Part shown: piece after piece, positions 1 through 5,510 of the stretch
Layout: each line of letters begins with the position of its first letter
Position numbering within the stretch: the stretch's first letter is position 1
From: Bacillota bacterium
GTDB taxonomy: Bacteria; Bacillota; Dehalobacteriia; UBA4068
DNA length: 12,556 nucleotides
Assembly (NCBI GenBank): GCA_030528765.1
Contig: JAUMYD010000033.1
Span: 1-12,556, forward strand
Direction of reading: 5' to 3'
Made by a program: the position numbers and the translations under genes
The notes under the pieces: model-generated
Told to the model about the DNA's origin: nothing
Database searches by the model: none
The model's input: only the letters and a program-made list of their open reading frames with translations

Positions 1-71
1 CGACTGTTTTTGTTGATGATGTGGAGTGCATTGTGACGATTTCAATCCACGCACCCCATGCGGGGTGCGAC
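1..71 (-). CRISPR. Type I-C CRISPR array, leader-proximal end
   Basis: One full 33-nt repeat lies at 39-71. Read on the minus strand it starts GTCGCACCCC and ends GGATTGAAAT, the classic type I-C form. It contains a perfect 8-bp stem, CGCACCCC/GGGGTGCG (62-69 with 50-57), closed by a GCAT tetraloop. The 11 nt after the stem (39-49) are the expected crRNA 5' handle left by Cas5c cleavage. Bases 1-4 (CGAC) match the last four plus-strand bases of the repeat, so they are probably the edge of the second repeat. That makes bases 5-38 a complete 34-nt spacer, a normal type I-C length. Since the leader is on the right, this is the newest spacer. The rest of the array is outside the window, so spacer number and repeat decay cannot be judged. 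Confidence 0.95.
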
Positions 72-79
72 AGCAATAT

Positions 80-101
80 TGCCTTACAAAAAAGCAAGGC
101 A
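80..101. repeat. Leader hairpin next to the first repeat
   Basis: Plus-strand TGCCTTAC (80-87) pairs with GCAAGGCA (94-101): seven Watson-Crick pairs plus one mismatch (a G-U wobble in the minus-strand RNA) around a six-base A loop (T6 in the transcript). It ends only 8 bp from the first repeat, where leader-anchoring sequences used in spacer integration usually lie. It has no T-tract after the stem and so is not a good terminator. Confidence 0.55.
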
Positions 102-117
102 TTACCGCGAAATTATC

Positions 118-143
118 AAATTTTACCACGAAGAGTAAAATTT
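118..143. repeat. Perfect 9-bp inverted repeat in the leader
   Basis: AAATTTTAC (118-126) and GTAAAATTT (135-143) are exact reverse complements separated by 8 bp. The element lies in the AT-rich core of the leader, just downstream of the candidate transcription start. It could be an operator, an architectural-protein site or an RNA hairpin; the sequence alone does not decide. Confidence 0.6.
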
Positions 144-151
144 AACTACTG

Positions 152-165
152 ATAGTTTAACATAA
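152..165 (-). promoter_or_regulatory. Extended -10 promoter candidate for pre-crRNA
   Basis: On the minus strand this reads TTATGTTAAACTAT. It contains an extended -10 element, TG-T-TAAACT (hexamer at 154-159), with no good -35 hexamer 16-18 bp upstream. It would start transcription near 147, about 75 nt before the first repeat. Thirteen of its 14 bases match the element upstream of cas3, which supports a promoter role. Confidence 0.5.
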
Positions 166-199
166 GTTTGGCCCGAATACCAGAGTAAATCAAAATTCT

Positions 200-242
200 G
201 TGCGAAGTCCTGGCTGCTTTTCTGTCTGCTTTAGGTTCGCAC
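200..242 (-). repeat. Inverted repeat just after the cas2 stop
   Basis: Plus-strand GTGCGAA (200-206) pairs with TTCGCAC (236-242), and CCT (209-211) with AGG (233-235), leaving a 2-nt bulge and a loop of about 21 nt. In the cas transcript the hairpin starts 2 nt after the cas2 stop codon. The following bases (AGAATTTTGATTT) are only weakly T-rich, so it may be a poor terminator or mRNA-stabilising stem. From memory, comparable GTGCGAA...TTCGCAC elements occur after cas2 in other type I-C loci; that should be confirmed by alignment. Confidence 0.5.
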
Positions 243-244
243 GA

Positions 245-535
245 TCAAAGCAGCAAAAGCCCTTCCGCCGCATATGCGTCCTTCACTCCAAAGTGCCGAA
301 CCCTGTTCTCATAATGATTGCCCAGGTAATAAAAACGTAAGCTGTCCCTTTCTGTATCGATTAGGCTGAGCAGCTTTGCTTCCAGCTGCTTTCCCTGGGC
401 CGCATCAACAACGCATTCGAATACGGAATTTTGCACGCGCTGTCCATAATTGCAGCAGGCCTTTGCCACTTGGCGCAGCCGTTTGCGCCCTTCGGTATCT
501 TCCGTATTCACATCATAAGTAACCAAAATCAGCAT
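245..535 (-). CDS. cas2: CRISPR-associated endonuclease Cas2 (type I-C)
   Basis: This 96-residue protein has the usual Cas2 length and begins MLILVTYDVNTED, the first beta-strand of the ferredoxin-like fold with the conserved metal-site Asp (D8). SVFEC and the closing RFYYLG-NHY stretch fit type I-C Cas2. Cas2 dimers form the scaffold of the Cas1-Cas2 integrase and measure the pre-spacer. I chose the ATG at 535, which follows the cas1 stop by 2 bp. An in-frame GTG at 547 would add four residues inside cas1 and has no advantage. It is the last gene of the cas operon; the leader follows directly. Confidence 0.96.
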   Translation of the reverse strand: MLILVTYDVNTEDTEGRKRLRQVAKACCNYGQRVQNSVFECVVDAAQGKQLEAKLLSLIDTERDSLRFYYLGNHYENRVRHFGVKDAYAAEGLLLL

Positions 536-537
536 AG

Positions 538-1569
538 CTATTTCCACAAAAATGTCGGGTACCCGTCCAGATCCCCCCGCAGATGCCTGGCCAGAAGCAG
601 AGCCTGAACATAGGGAACCAGCCCCCAGGGGATTTTTTCTTTCAGGTATGGATGGGTTATGACTTCTTTTTTCCTTTCCTGCCAGGCGGAGAGAAATTTC
701 TTTCTGGCATCATCCCTCAGCAATGTCGCGCCGTTTTCCCGGGTTTCAAAATGCTCTGCCCGCAAAACACGGTTGTTGATCAGGGTGATAACGAATCGGT
801 CCGCCATGATGCAGCGCAGCTCTTCCATTAAGTCCAAAGCCAGAGATTGCCGCCCGGGTCTGTCCCTGTGCAAAAAACCTACATAGGAATCAAGCCCCAC
901 ACTTTCCAGCGCGGAGGCGCAATCCCCGGCCAGCAGAGAGTAGGCAAAAGAGAGCATGGCGTTTACCCGATCCAGGGGCGGGCGGCGGCTTCTCTTGTGA
1001 AAGAAAAAATCTTCCTTTTGGTTGAGGATCAACTCATCCAGATGGGCGAAATAAACCATAGCTGCGGAGCCCTCCAGACCACGCAGCTCCTCCAGGTTTT
1101 CGCATTCCAGACAGAGGGGCAAATATCCTGCCAGAATTCCCTTCGCGCTCTGAAGCTCCTCCGCATTTACCCGCATTCCATGGTCGCGTATGCTCCGATC
1201 CAGGCTCCAGCGGCAATTGTGTATTTTCCCAAAGATAAAGTTGCGTGCGATCAGGCAGCTAGCGGCCGGGTCATCAGAAATTCGATACTGCTGCTTCCGC
1301 AGCAAAACATTGCCCCGGTTTTTGCCGCAGCTTCTGGCCAGAAATTGCCCCTTTGGCGAAAGAAAGCTGAGCTGGATCCCTCTTTCCCCGCAGGCGCCCA
1401 TCAAAGCCGGGCTGGCTCCTTTGTAGGAGAAGCTGTGGATGCCCTCCAGGATCAGCAAGGGGAATTGCCCCAGCTTTTCCTGCTCCTGCCAGATGACCAC
1501 ACTTTCTCCTTCTAAAGCCAGATAGGACTCGGGGTTTGTAACAAACAGGGTGTTTAGTAATTTTCGCAT
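538..1569 (-). CDS. cas1: CRISPR-associated integrase Cas1 (type I-C)
   Basis: This 343-residue protein starts MRKLLNTLFV and matches Cas1c in length and motifs. It catalyses insertion of new spacers at the leader-repeat junction with Cas2. Probable metal ligands are E166 (GLEGSAA), H234 (GFLHRDRPGR) and the acidic D246/E249 in LALDLMEE. The start at 1569 overlaps the cas4 stop by one base (TAATG) and follows a GGGGGA ribosome binding site 7 nt upstream. A longer in-frame version starting at 1665 lies wholly inside cas4 and is rejected. The segment after the motif reads EELRCIMADRF, where I recall a Pro being common at the Cys position; this is probably harmless. Confidence 0.97.
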   Translation of the reverse strand: MRKLLNTLFVTNPESYLALEGESVVIWQEQEKLGQFPLLILEGIHSFSYKGASPALMGACGERGIQLSFLSPKGQFLARSCGKNRGNVLLRKQQYRISDDPAASCLIARNFIFGKIHNCRWSLDRSIRDHGMRVNAEELQSAKGILAGYLPLCLECENLEELRGLEGSAAMVYFAHLDELILNQKEDFFFHKRSRRPPLDRVNAMLSFAYSLLAGDCASALESVGLDSYVGFLHRDRPGRQSLALDLMEELRCIMADRFVITLINNRVLRAEHFETRENGATLLRDDARKKFLSAWQERKKEVITHPYLKEKIPWGLVPYVQALLLARHLRGDLDGYPTFLWK

Positions 1570-2219
1570 TACAGATCCCCCAATCCGGATAACAGATAAT
1601 CTTTGACGCTGCTTTGCTTCGGCAGCTTTGGCAGGCAAAGCTCCTTTAAAGAGCAGGCGCTGCAACGTTTGGATGCCTTTGCCCGGGGCGTATGGCCCCG
1701 CTGGTAGAGCTGCTGCATCTCCAGCAGGGCCTCCCGTACTTCAGCCCGCAAGGCCTCGTCCAGGCATATTTTTTGCCTGCGTCGGGGTTCCCCGTAAAAC
1801 AGGCTTCCTTCTTCGATCCGGCAGAGCAGCTGCTCTTCCAGGCACATGGCTTGGCAGCAAAGCTGCAGCGCATCCGCATTGTGTTCCTTTGGGCTGCCCC
1901 GTTTGTATTCCACAGGGTAGGGGAGCCACAATCCCTCTTCCCCAAAGATGCTGATCCCATCCGGGGAGCGGTGGAATTCCACCACATCACAGACCCCTGT
2001 CACCCCCAGCTTTTGAGAAACCACAGGCAGCCCTCGGACGATCAGCAGATCCCCCCGGCGCTCCCGGGCAGAGCTGTCGTGGCTTTTTTTGTGAAAGGCC
2101 TGTCCATCCGCGGTGAAAAAGCTTTCTGCCCACTGCTCCTCGATGTGGATCAGCGCCCATTGCCGCGGACAATAGGAATAGTGCTGCAGCCCGGAGATGG
2201 CCAGCAGATCATCGATCAT
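1569..2219 (-). CDS. cas4: CRISPR-associated exonuclease Cas4 (type I-C)
   Basis: This 216-residue protein is a RecB-like nuclease with an iron-sulfur cluster. Cluster cysteines are visible as C17 (YSYCPRQ) and C186, C189, C195 near the C-terminus. The nuclease core shows D78 (GVCDVVEF), E104 and K106 (PVEYKRG), with a following glutamine-rich helix (ALQLCCQA). In type I-C systems Cas4 trims pre-spacers at the PAM end and helps set orientation with Cas1-Cas2. The ATG at 2219 overlaps the cas7 stop as ATGA, a sign of translational coupling. An upstream in-frame ATG at 2234 would add five residues; the overlap favours the shorter form, though not conclusively. Confidence 0.96.
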   Translation of the reverse strand: MIDDLLAISGLQHYSYCPRQWALIHIEEQWAESFFTADGQAFHKKSHDSSARERRGDLLIVRGLPVVSQKLGVTGVCDVVEFHRSPDGISIFGEEGLWLPYPVEYKRGSPKEHNADALQLCCQAMCLEEQLLCRIEEGSLFYGEPRRRQKICLDEALRAEVREALLEMQQLYQRGHTPRAKASKRCSACSLKELCLPKLPKQSSVKDYLLSGLGDL

Positions 2220-3112
2220 ACCAGCTGCAGGCATTCCACGCCTGCGGGAATGGCCTTCTCGTCAATTTGGATCTCATAATCCTGGAAGCAGCGGGCCAGC
2301 TCCACGCCGTCCTTCCGCTGCACCTTCACGGCTTCGAATAGCTTGTAGGCCGGTGCGCAGCCCAGCTCGGAATCATGCTTAAAGACGATCAGCTTCCGCA
2401 CTGCCATATTGCCCCGCGCTGCGGAGTGGTCATGCTCAAACATATTGATGATGGCGTCCCAGAGCAGCTCCAGATCTGCTTCGGAAAAGCCGGTGACCTT
2501 TCTTGCCAGGTTTGCGGAGATATAGCCCTCGCAGCGGTAGAGGCCGTAGGGGATGATAAACTTGTGGGCGAACTCCGTATTCTTTTTCTCGGCATCCGCT
2601 TCTTTCGTGATGGCCATGCGGGTCATGGTGATTCCCTGGGGAAGGACAGGGTCGATGGATTGCGCAAAGCCCAGCTGCACCGGTCCCCGAACCTGCCCGC
2701 AATTCAGTGCGCCCTTCGTAAAGGTGGTCATCACAGCACCAAAGGTACGGATATCGAAGAAATTCCGGCACATGTAGTCCCGCAGCTTCATATACAGCTC
2801 CGGATCGTCCCTCTTTTTCGCTTTCAGCTCTTTTTCATCTGTGCCTACGTCTGCAGCGGCACAGGCCTCTGCGTCCGAATGATTCAGCGGAACCCCATCC
2901 TTAATATAAATGCGGTATCCGCTGCAATCTTCTTTGACCGATTCCACATAATTGCGGATCTTCCGTTTCAGGCAGACATCTGTTACCAGGCCCAGACCGG
3001 TTTCCGGATCGATTCTGGGCATATTGCCTGCGTCCGGGTCCCCATTGGGGTTGCCGTTTTTCACTTCAAAGAGAACGATGAATTCATAGCGATTTTTGAT
3101 GATCTCGGTCAT
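2216..3112 (-). CDS. cas7: Cascade backbone subunit Cas7 (Csd2, type I-C)
   Basis: This 298-residue protein has the diagnostic Csd2 N-terminus: a first beta-strand (YEFIVLFEVKNG) followed by NPNGDPDAGNMPR at about residues 21-33, then LVTDVCLKRKIRNYV. Cas7 polymerises along the spacer part of the crRNA and forms the backbone of the type I-C effector. The later FGAVMTTFTKGALNCGQVRGPVQLGFAQSIDP region, which also fits the family, lies in the middle of the protein. The ATG at 3112 is preceded by AAGGAGG (3123-3129) with a 10-nt spacer and follows the cas8c stop by 2 bp, so this highly needed subunit has one of the strongest ribosome binding sites in the operon. The stop overlaps cas4. Confidence 0.97.
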   Translation of the reverse strand: MTEIIKNRYEFIVLFEVKNGNPNGDPDAGNMPRIDPETGLGLVTDVCLKRKIRNYVESVKEDCSGYRIYIKDGVPLNHSDAEACAAADVGTDEKELKAKKRDDPELYMKLRDYMCRNFFDIRTFGAVMTTFTKGALNCGQVRGPVQLGFAQSIDPVLPQGITMTRMAITKEADAEKKNTEFAHKFIIPYGLYRCEGYISANLARKVTGFSEADLELLWDAIINMFEHDHSAARGNMAVRKLIVFKHDSELGCAPAYKLFEAVKVQRKDGVELARCFQDYEIQIDEKAIPAGVECLQLV

Positions 3113-3114
3113 GA

Positions 3115-3480
3115 TTATTTATCCTCCTTTTTGCTGTAGCGCGACTGTTTCTGGTGATAATAGCCGATCTGGAAGATGCCCTTATCTTTCAAAGAGAGAA
3201 TATCCGGGAAATCCTCTTCCAGCAGGTTCATGATCTCACCCAGTCGTTTTTCCAGGTAGATATGCTTTTCCGTCTCCCCCTTCAGTTTCCTCAGGTGTTT
3301 GTTTGCCAGATCCAGCAGAGTAGGGAAGACCCTGCTGGGTGTGGAGCCCGCTGATGTGAAATATTTATCCCGAATGGTCGTGTTGATGTCCGGGTTTGCT
3401 GCTTTCTGAATTTCCTCCAGAACGGAAAACAATCTTCCCAAAACGTAGGCAATGTGCCTGCACTCTCTATCCAGTTTCAC
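3115..3480 (-). CDS. cas11c: Internal start for small subunit Cas11c within cas8c
   Basis: Inside cas8c, in frame, a GTG at 3478-3480 is preceded by AGGGAGG (3489-3495) with an ideal 8-nt spacer. Starting there gives a 121-residue protein (first residues MKLDRECRHIAYVLG if GTG is read as Met) corresponding to Cas8c residues 453-573. It is rich in helices and in Lys/Glu. It is established for type I-C systems that Cas11 is made by internal translation near the 3' end of cas8c and that its copies line the Cascade belly. The length and position match that product. Direct evidence here is the ribosome binding site and start; expression is inferred. Confidence 0.8.
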   Translation of the reverse strand: MKLDRECRHIAYVLGRLFSVLEEIQKAANPDINTTIRDKYFTSAGSTPSRVFPTLLDLANKHLRKLKGETEKHIYLEKRLGEIMNLLEEDFPDILSLKDKGIFQIGYYHQKQSRYSKKEDK

Positions 3481-4836
3481 GCTGATTTCCTCCCTGTAAT
3501 TCTTGATCAGAAAGGCCTTGATAACAGCAGCCTTTCTGTAATTGATTTTTCGCTCTGCCTGAATCCGCAGCAGGATGTTTATATATAATGTGTTTGGGTA
3601 GGGGCTGCCCAGCAAAATCGATCGGAGATAGTCCCCGGCCAGCTGGGGAAGAGGCTTTTTGTCCTTGGCCTTCGGGTTTACAGTTTCCTGTAATATCCGC
3701 CAGGGAGAAAGCTTGGCTCGCTCTTCCTTATATTTGTCGATTTCCAGCCGTTCCTCATGGCTTTGGATGTTTTGCATGAAGCTGCCAAAGCTGTCGCGAA
3801 GGAAAAAGCGAACCGAAATCCTCCCTGCATTCGGGGAAAGCCCAAGAATATAGAAATGCTCATCAGGCTGCAGCTCCACATCCTCCCAGGGGGCGGATTT
3901 TCCCTTTGCCAGGGCGCTCATGGCGAAGTGCAGATTCTGCTCCAAATCTTCATCAAGGCTGTCCATGCCCATCATGAATAGATCCTGATATGCCTTTTCT
4001 CCGCTTTTCGCCCAGCAGACCAGGGTCGTATCCCCCAGCTGCTTCACATGCTCATAATCTGCCAGCAGATGATTCAGAGCAGCGCCATAGGCGAAGGCTG
4101 CATAATGGCTGACAGGTGCATTGTAGCCCTTTTCCCGTCTGAAGGATTCAAAAGCTGGTGCGTTGAAGCTCACCAAAGATGCCCCAGGCTGCGCGCCTCT
4201 GACACCCTTGAAGGCTGGGTGCAGCTTGGCCACCGGGCCGTATTCCCCTGTGACCAGACAGCACATCTGTATTTCCTCTTCATCTGCTTTCTCCTTGTTT
4301 AGCCACAGCTTCCGAAGCTCCGGCGCATCCTGCAGCCAGCGGCCCCGAAAGCGGAAGATCAGGTTTCCCCCTGCGAGGATCTCATCTTTGTATTCCTGCA
4401 GAGCCGGGTTCTGCTCTGCCGTGGCCGGATCCCAATTCCGGAAAAAGGCGCAGAGGGCCCGGGCTGCTGCTGTCTCCGAGCTGCCGAAGGTCCGGATGTG
4501 CAGCTCCTTTGCGGCTTCGAAACACTTTTGGCTTCGTTCTTCTTTCCCTTTTGCATCCATCCCCAAAAAATATGTGGAATTGTCACATAGCAGGTTTGGG
4601 GCAATGCCAGAGGAACGTTTCTTTTGCTCCGGTACCTGCATCTGCCGTGGAATCAGGGCTTTCTTTTTGCCCTTTCCCTGCTCCGCTTCCTCCCGCAGGT
4701 CGATCACATCCAGCAGGCTTCCATCCTCATCGATGCTGAGCGCAAAGGAAATTTTCGCCAGGCTGTAGCCGGGGCGAACCATCTCTCCCTTTTCTGCCAG
4801 TGCTTCGTAGTACTCCACCAATGCCTGTAAGATCAT
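3115..4836 (-). CDS. cas8c: Cascade large subunit Cas8c (Csd1)
   Basis: This 573-residue protein begins MILQALVEYYEALAEKG, the standard Csd1/Cas8c N-terminus, and the length is typical. Cas8c recognises the PAM and recruits Cas3. Family-consistent segments include APNLLCDNSTYFLG, the central FNAPAFESFRREKGYNAPVS stretch and FYILGLSPNAGRISVRFF. The C-terminal 121 residues are helical and basic, corresponding to the small-subunit region (separate entry). The ATG at 4836 overlaps the cas5 stop as ATGA and has GAGGTG (4842-4847) 5 nt upstream. A start five codons earlier is possible but less well supported. I see no frameshift or missing block. Confidence 0.96.
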   Translation of the reverse strand: MILQALVEYYEALAEKGEMVRPGYSLAKISFALSIDEDGSLLDVIDLREEAEQGKGKKKALIPRQMQVPEQKKRSSGIAPNLLCDNSTYFLGMDAKGKEERSQKCFEAAKELHIRTFGSSETAAARALCAFFRNWDPATAEQNPALQEYKDEILAGGNLIFRFRGRWLQDAPELRKLWLNKEKADEEEIQMCCLVTGEYGPVAKLHPAFKGVRGAQPGASLVSFNAPAFESFRREKGYNAPVSHYAAFAYGAALNHLLADYEHVKQLGDTTLVCWAKSGEKAYQDLFMMGMDSLDEDLEQNLHFAMSALAKGKSAPWEDVELQPDEHFYILGLSPNAGRISVRFFLRDSFGSFMQNIQSHEERLEIDKYKEERAKLSPWRILQETVNPKAKDKKPLPQLAGDYLRSILLGSPYPNTLYINILLRIQAERKINYRKAAVIKAFLIKNYREEISVKLDRECRHIAYVLGRLFSVLEEIQKAANPDINTTIRDKYFTSAGSTPSRVFPTLLDLANKHLRKLKGETEKHIYLEKRLGEIMNLLEEDFPDILSLKDKGIFQIGYYHQKQSRYSKKEDK

Positions 4837-5486
4837 CTTTTCACCTCGCAATCCCGCAGGTCAATGAGGCCATCCTGCATTCTGGCCCGGAAGAACATGG
4901 GCCGGATATCCTGCGGATCGGAATAATCCATGTCATACAGCATCCAACCCAGGTCTCGCTCTCCCGCCAGCTCCTCCGGCACGGACCAGTTCCCGTCCCA
5001 GGGGCGGAATCGAAGCGGGAATTCCCGGGTCCCGAAATAAGGCTGGTGGAAGCACTGCCCCTTTTCCAGACGCCGCCGCATAATATCCAGAAATTTCCCT
5101 TCGTTGTCCGTGGCATTGGCCTTGTTCGTCATCTCAAAGTGGGCCTCGATGATGTAGCGCACATCTGTCAGCACCATCGCTGCCCTCTGCACGATATTTT
5201 GGGGGGCGGCGATGTATAATTCACTTAGATCCTTGCCGATGGCTTTTTTTACCTTGTCTGCTGACATCTTTAATTCCACCTCGTTGCGGCGGATGTTGCT
5301 GAAGCGAATGGGATTGCAGACGCGGATTTTGTCAATGCGCCAGAACAAGCCCGGATGATAATAGATCGCATCCAGAATGCCCCGGGCTGCGGAGGGGGTC
5401 ATCACATCATAGGAGACCCGCTCCGTTTTCATCTCCGGCCGGGAGAAAAGCGCATATTTCCCCCAGACCTCCACTTGAACAGCCAT
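4833..5486 (-). CDS. cas5: Cas5c (Cas5d), crRNA-processing Cascade subunit
   Basis: This 217-residue protein begins with a Cas5 RAMP strand (VQVEVWGKYALFSRPEMKTERVSYDVMTPSAARGIL) and carries RRRLEKGQCFHQPYFGTREF at about 137-156, which is strongly conserved in type I-C Cas5. There is no cas6 in the locus, so this protein should cut pre-crRNA and stay bound to the 5' handle. Y43 (AIYYHPG) is a likely counterpart of the catalytic Tyr of studied Cas5d proteins. Those proteins also use a Lys-His pair; here the candidate position appears to be K131-F132, but I cannot align it reliably. The ATG at 5486 has AAAGGAG (5495-5501) 8 nt upstream, 24 bp after cas3. Confidence 0.95.
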   Translation of the reverse strand: MAVQVEVWGKYALFSRPEMKTERVSYDVMTPSAARGILDAIYYHPGLFWRIDKIRVCNPIRFSNIRRNEVELKMSADKVKKAIGKDLSELYIAAPQNIVQRAAMVLTDVRYIIEAHFEMTNKANATDNEGKFLDIMRRRLEKGQCFHQPYFGTREFPLRFRPWDGNWSVPEELAGERDLGWMLYDMDYSDPQDIRPMFFRARMQDGLIDLRDCEVKR

Positions 5487-5510
5487 AGTCTCAGCTCCTT
5501 TCTTTTGTGT

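Larger units (their letters stand above)
72..244 (-). promoter_or_regulatory. CRISPR leader between cas2 and the first repeat
   Basis: This 173-bp segment, AT-rich toward the array, separates the cas2 stop from the first repeat and has no credible ORF. Read in the transcribed (minus) direction it holds, in order: an imperfect hairpin next to cas2 (200-242), an extended -10 promoter motif (152-165), a short inverted repeat (AACTA/TAGTT, 144-157), a perfect 9-bp inverted repeat (118-143), and a hairpin with a T6 loop (80-101) ending 8 bp before the repeat. Leaders of this kind both start pre-crRNA transcription and position Cas1-Cas2 during spacer insertion. The location and promoter-like motif support the first role; the second is inferred. 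Confidence 0.8.

Noticed and set aside
1570..1665. An N-terminal extension of Cas1 by 32 residues from an ATG at 1665.
   Set aside because: The extension lies inside cas4, does not look like Cas1, and the ATG at 1569 has a ribosome binding site and the TAATG junction.
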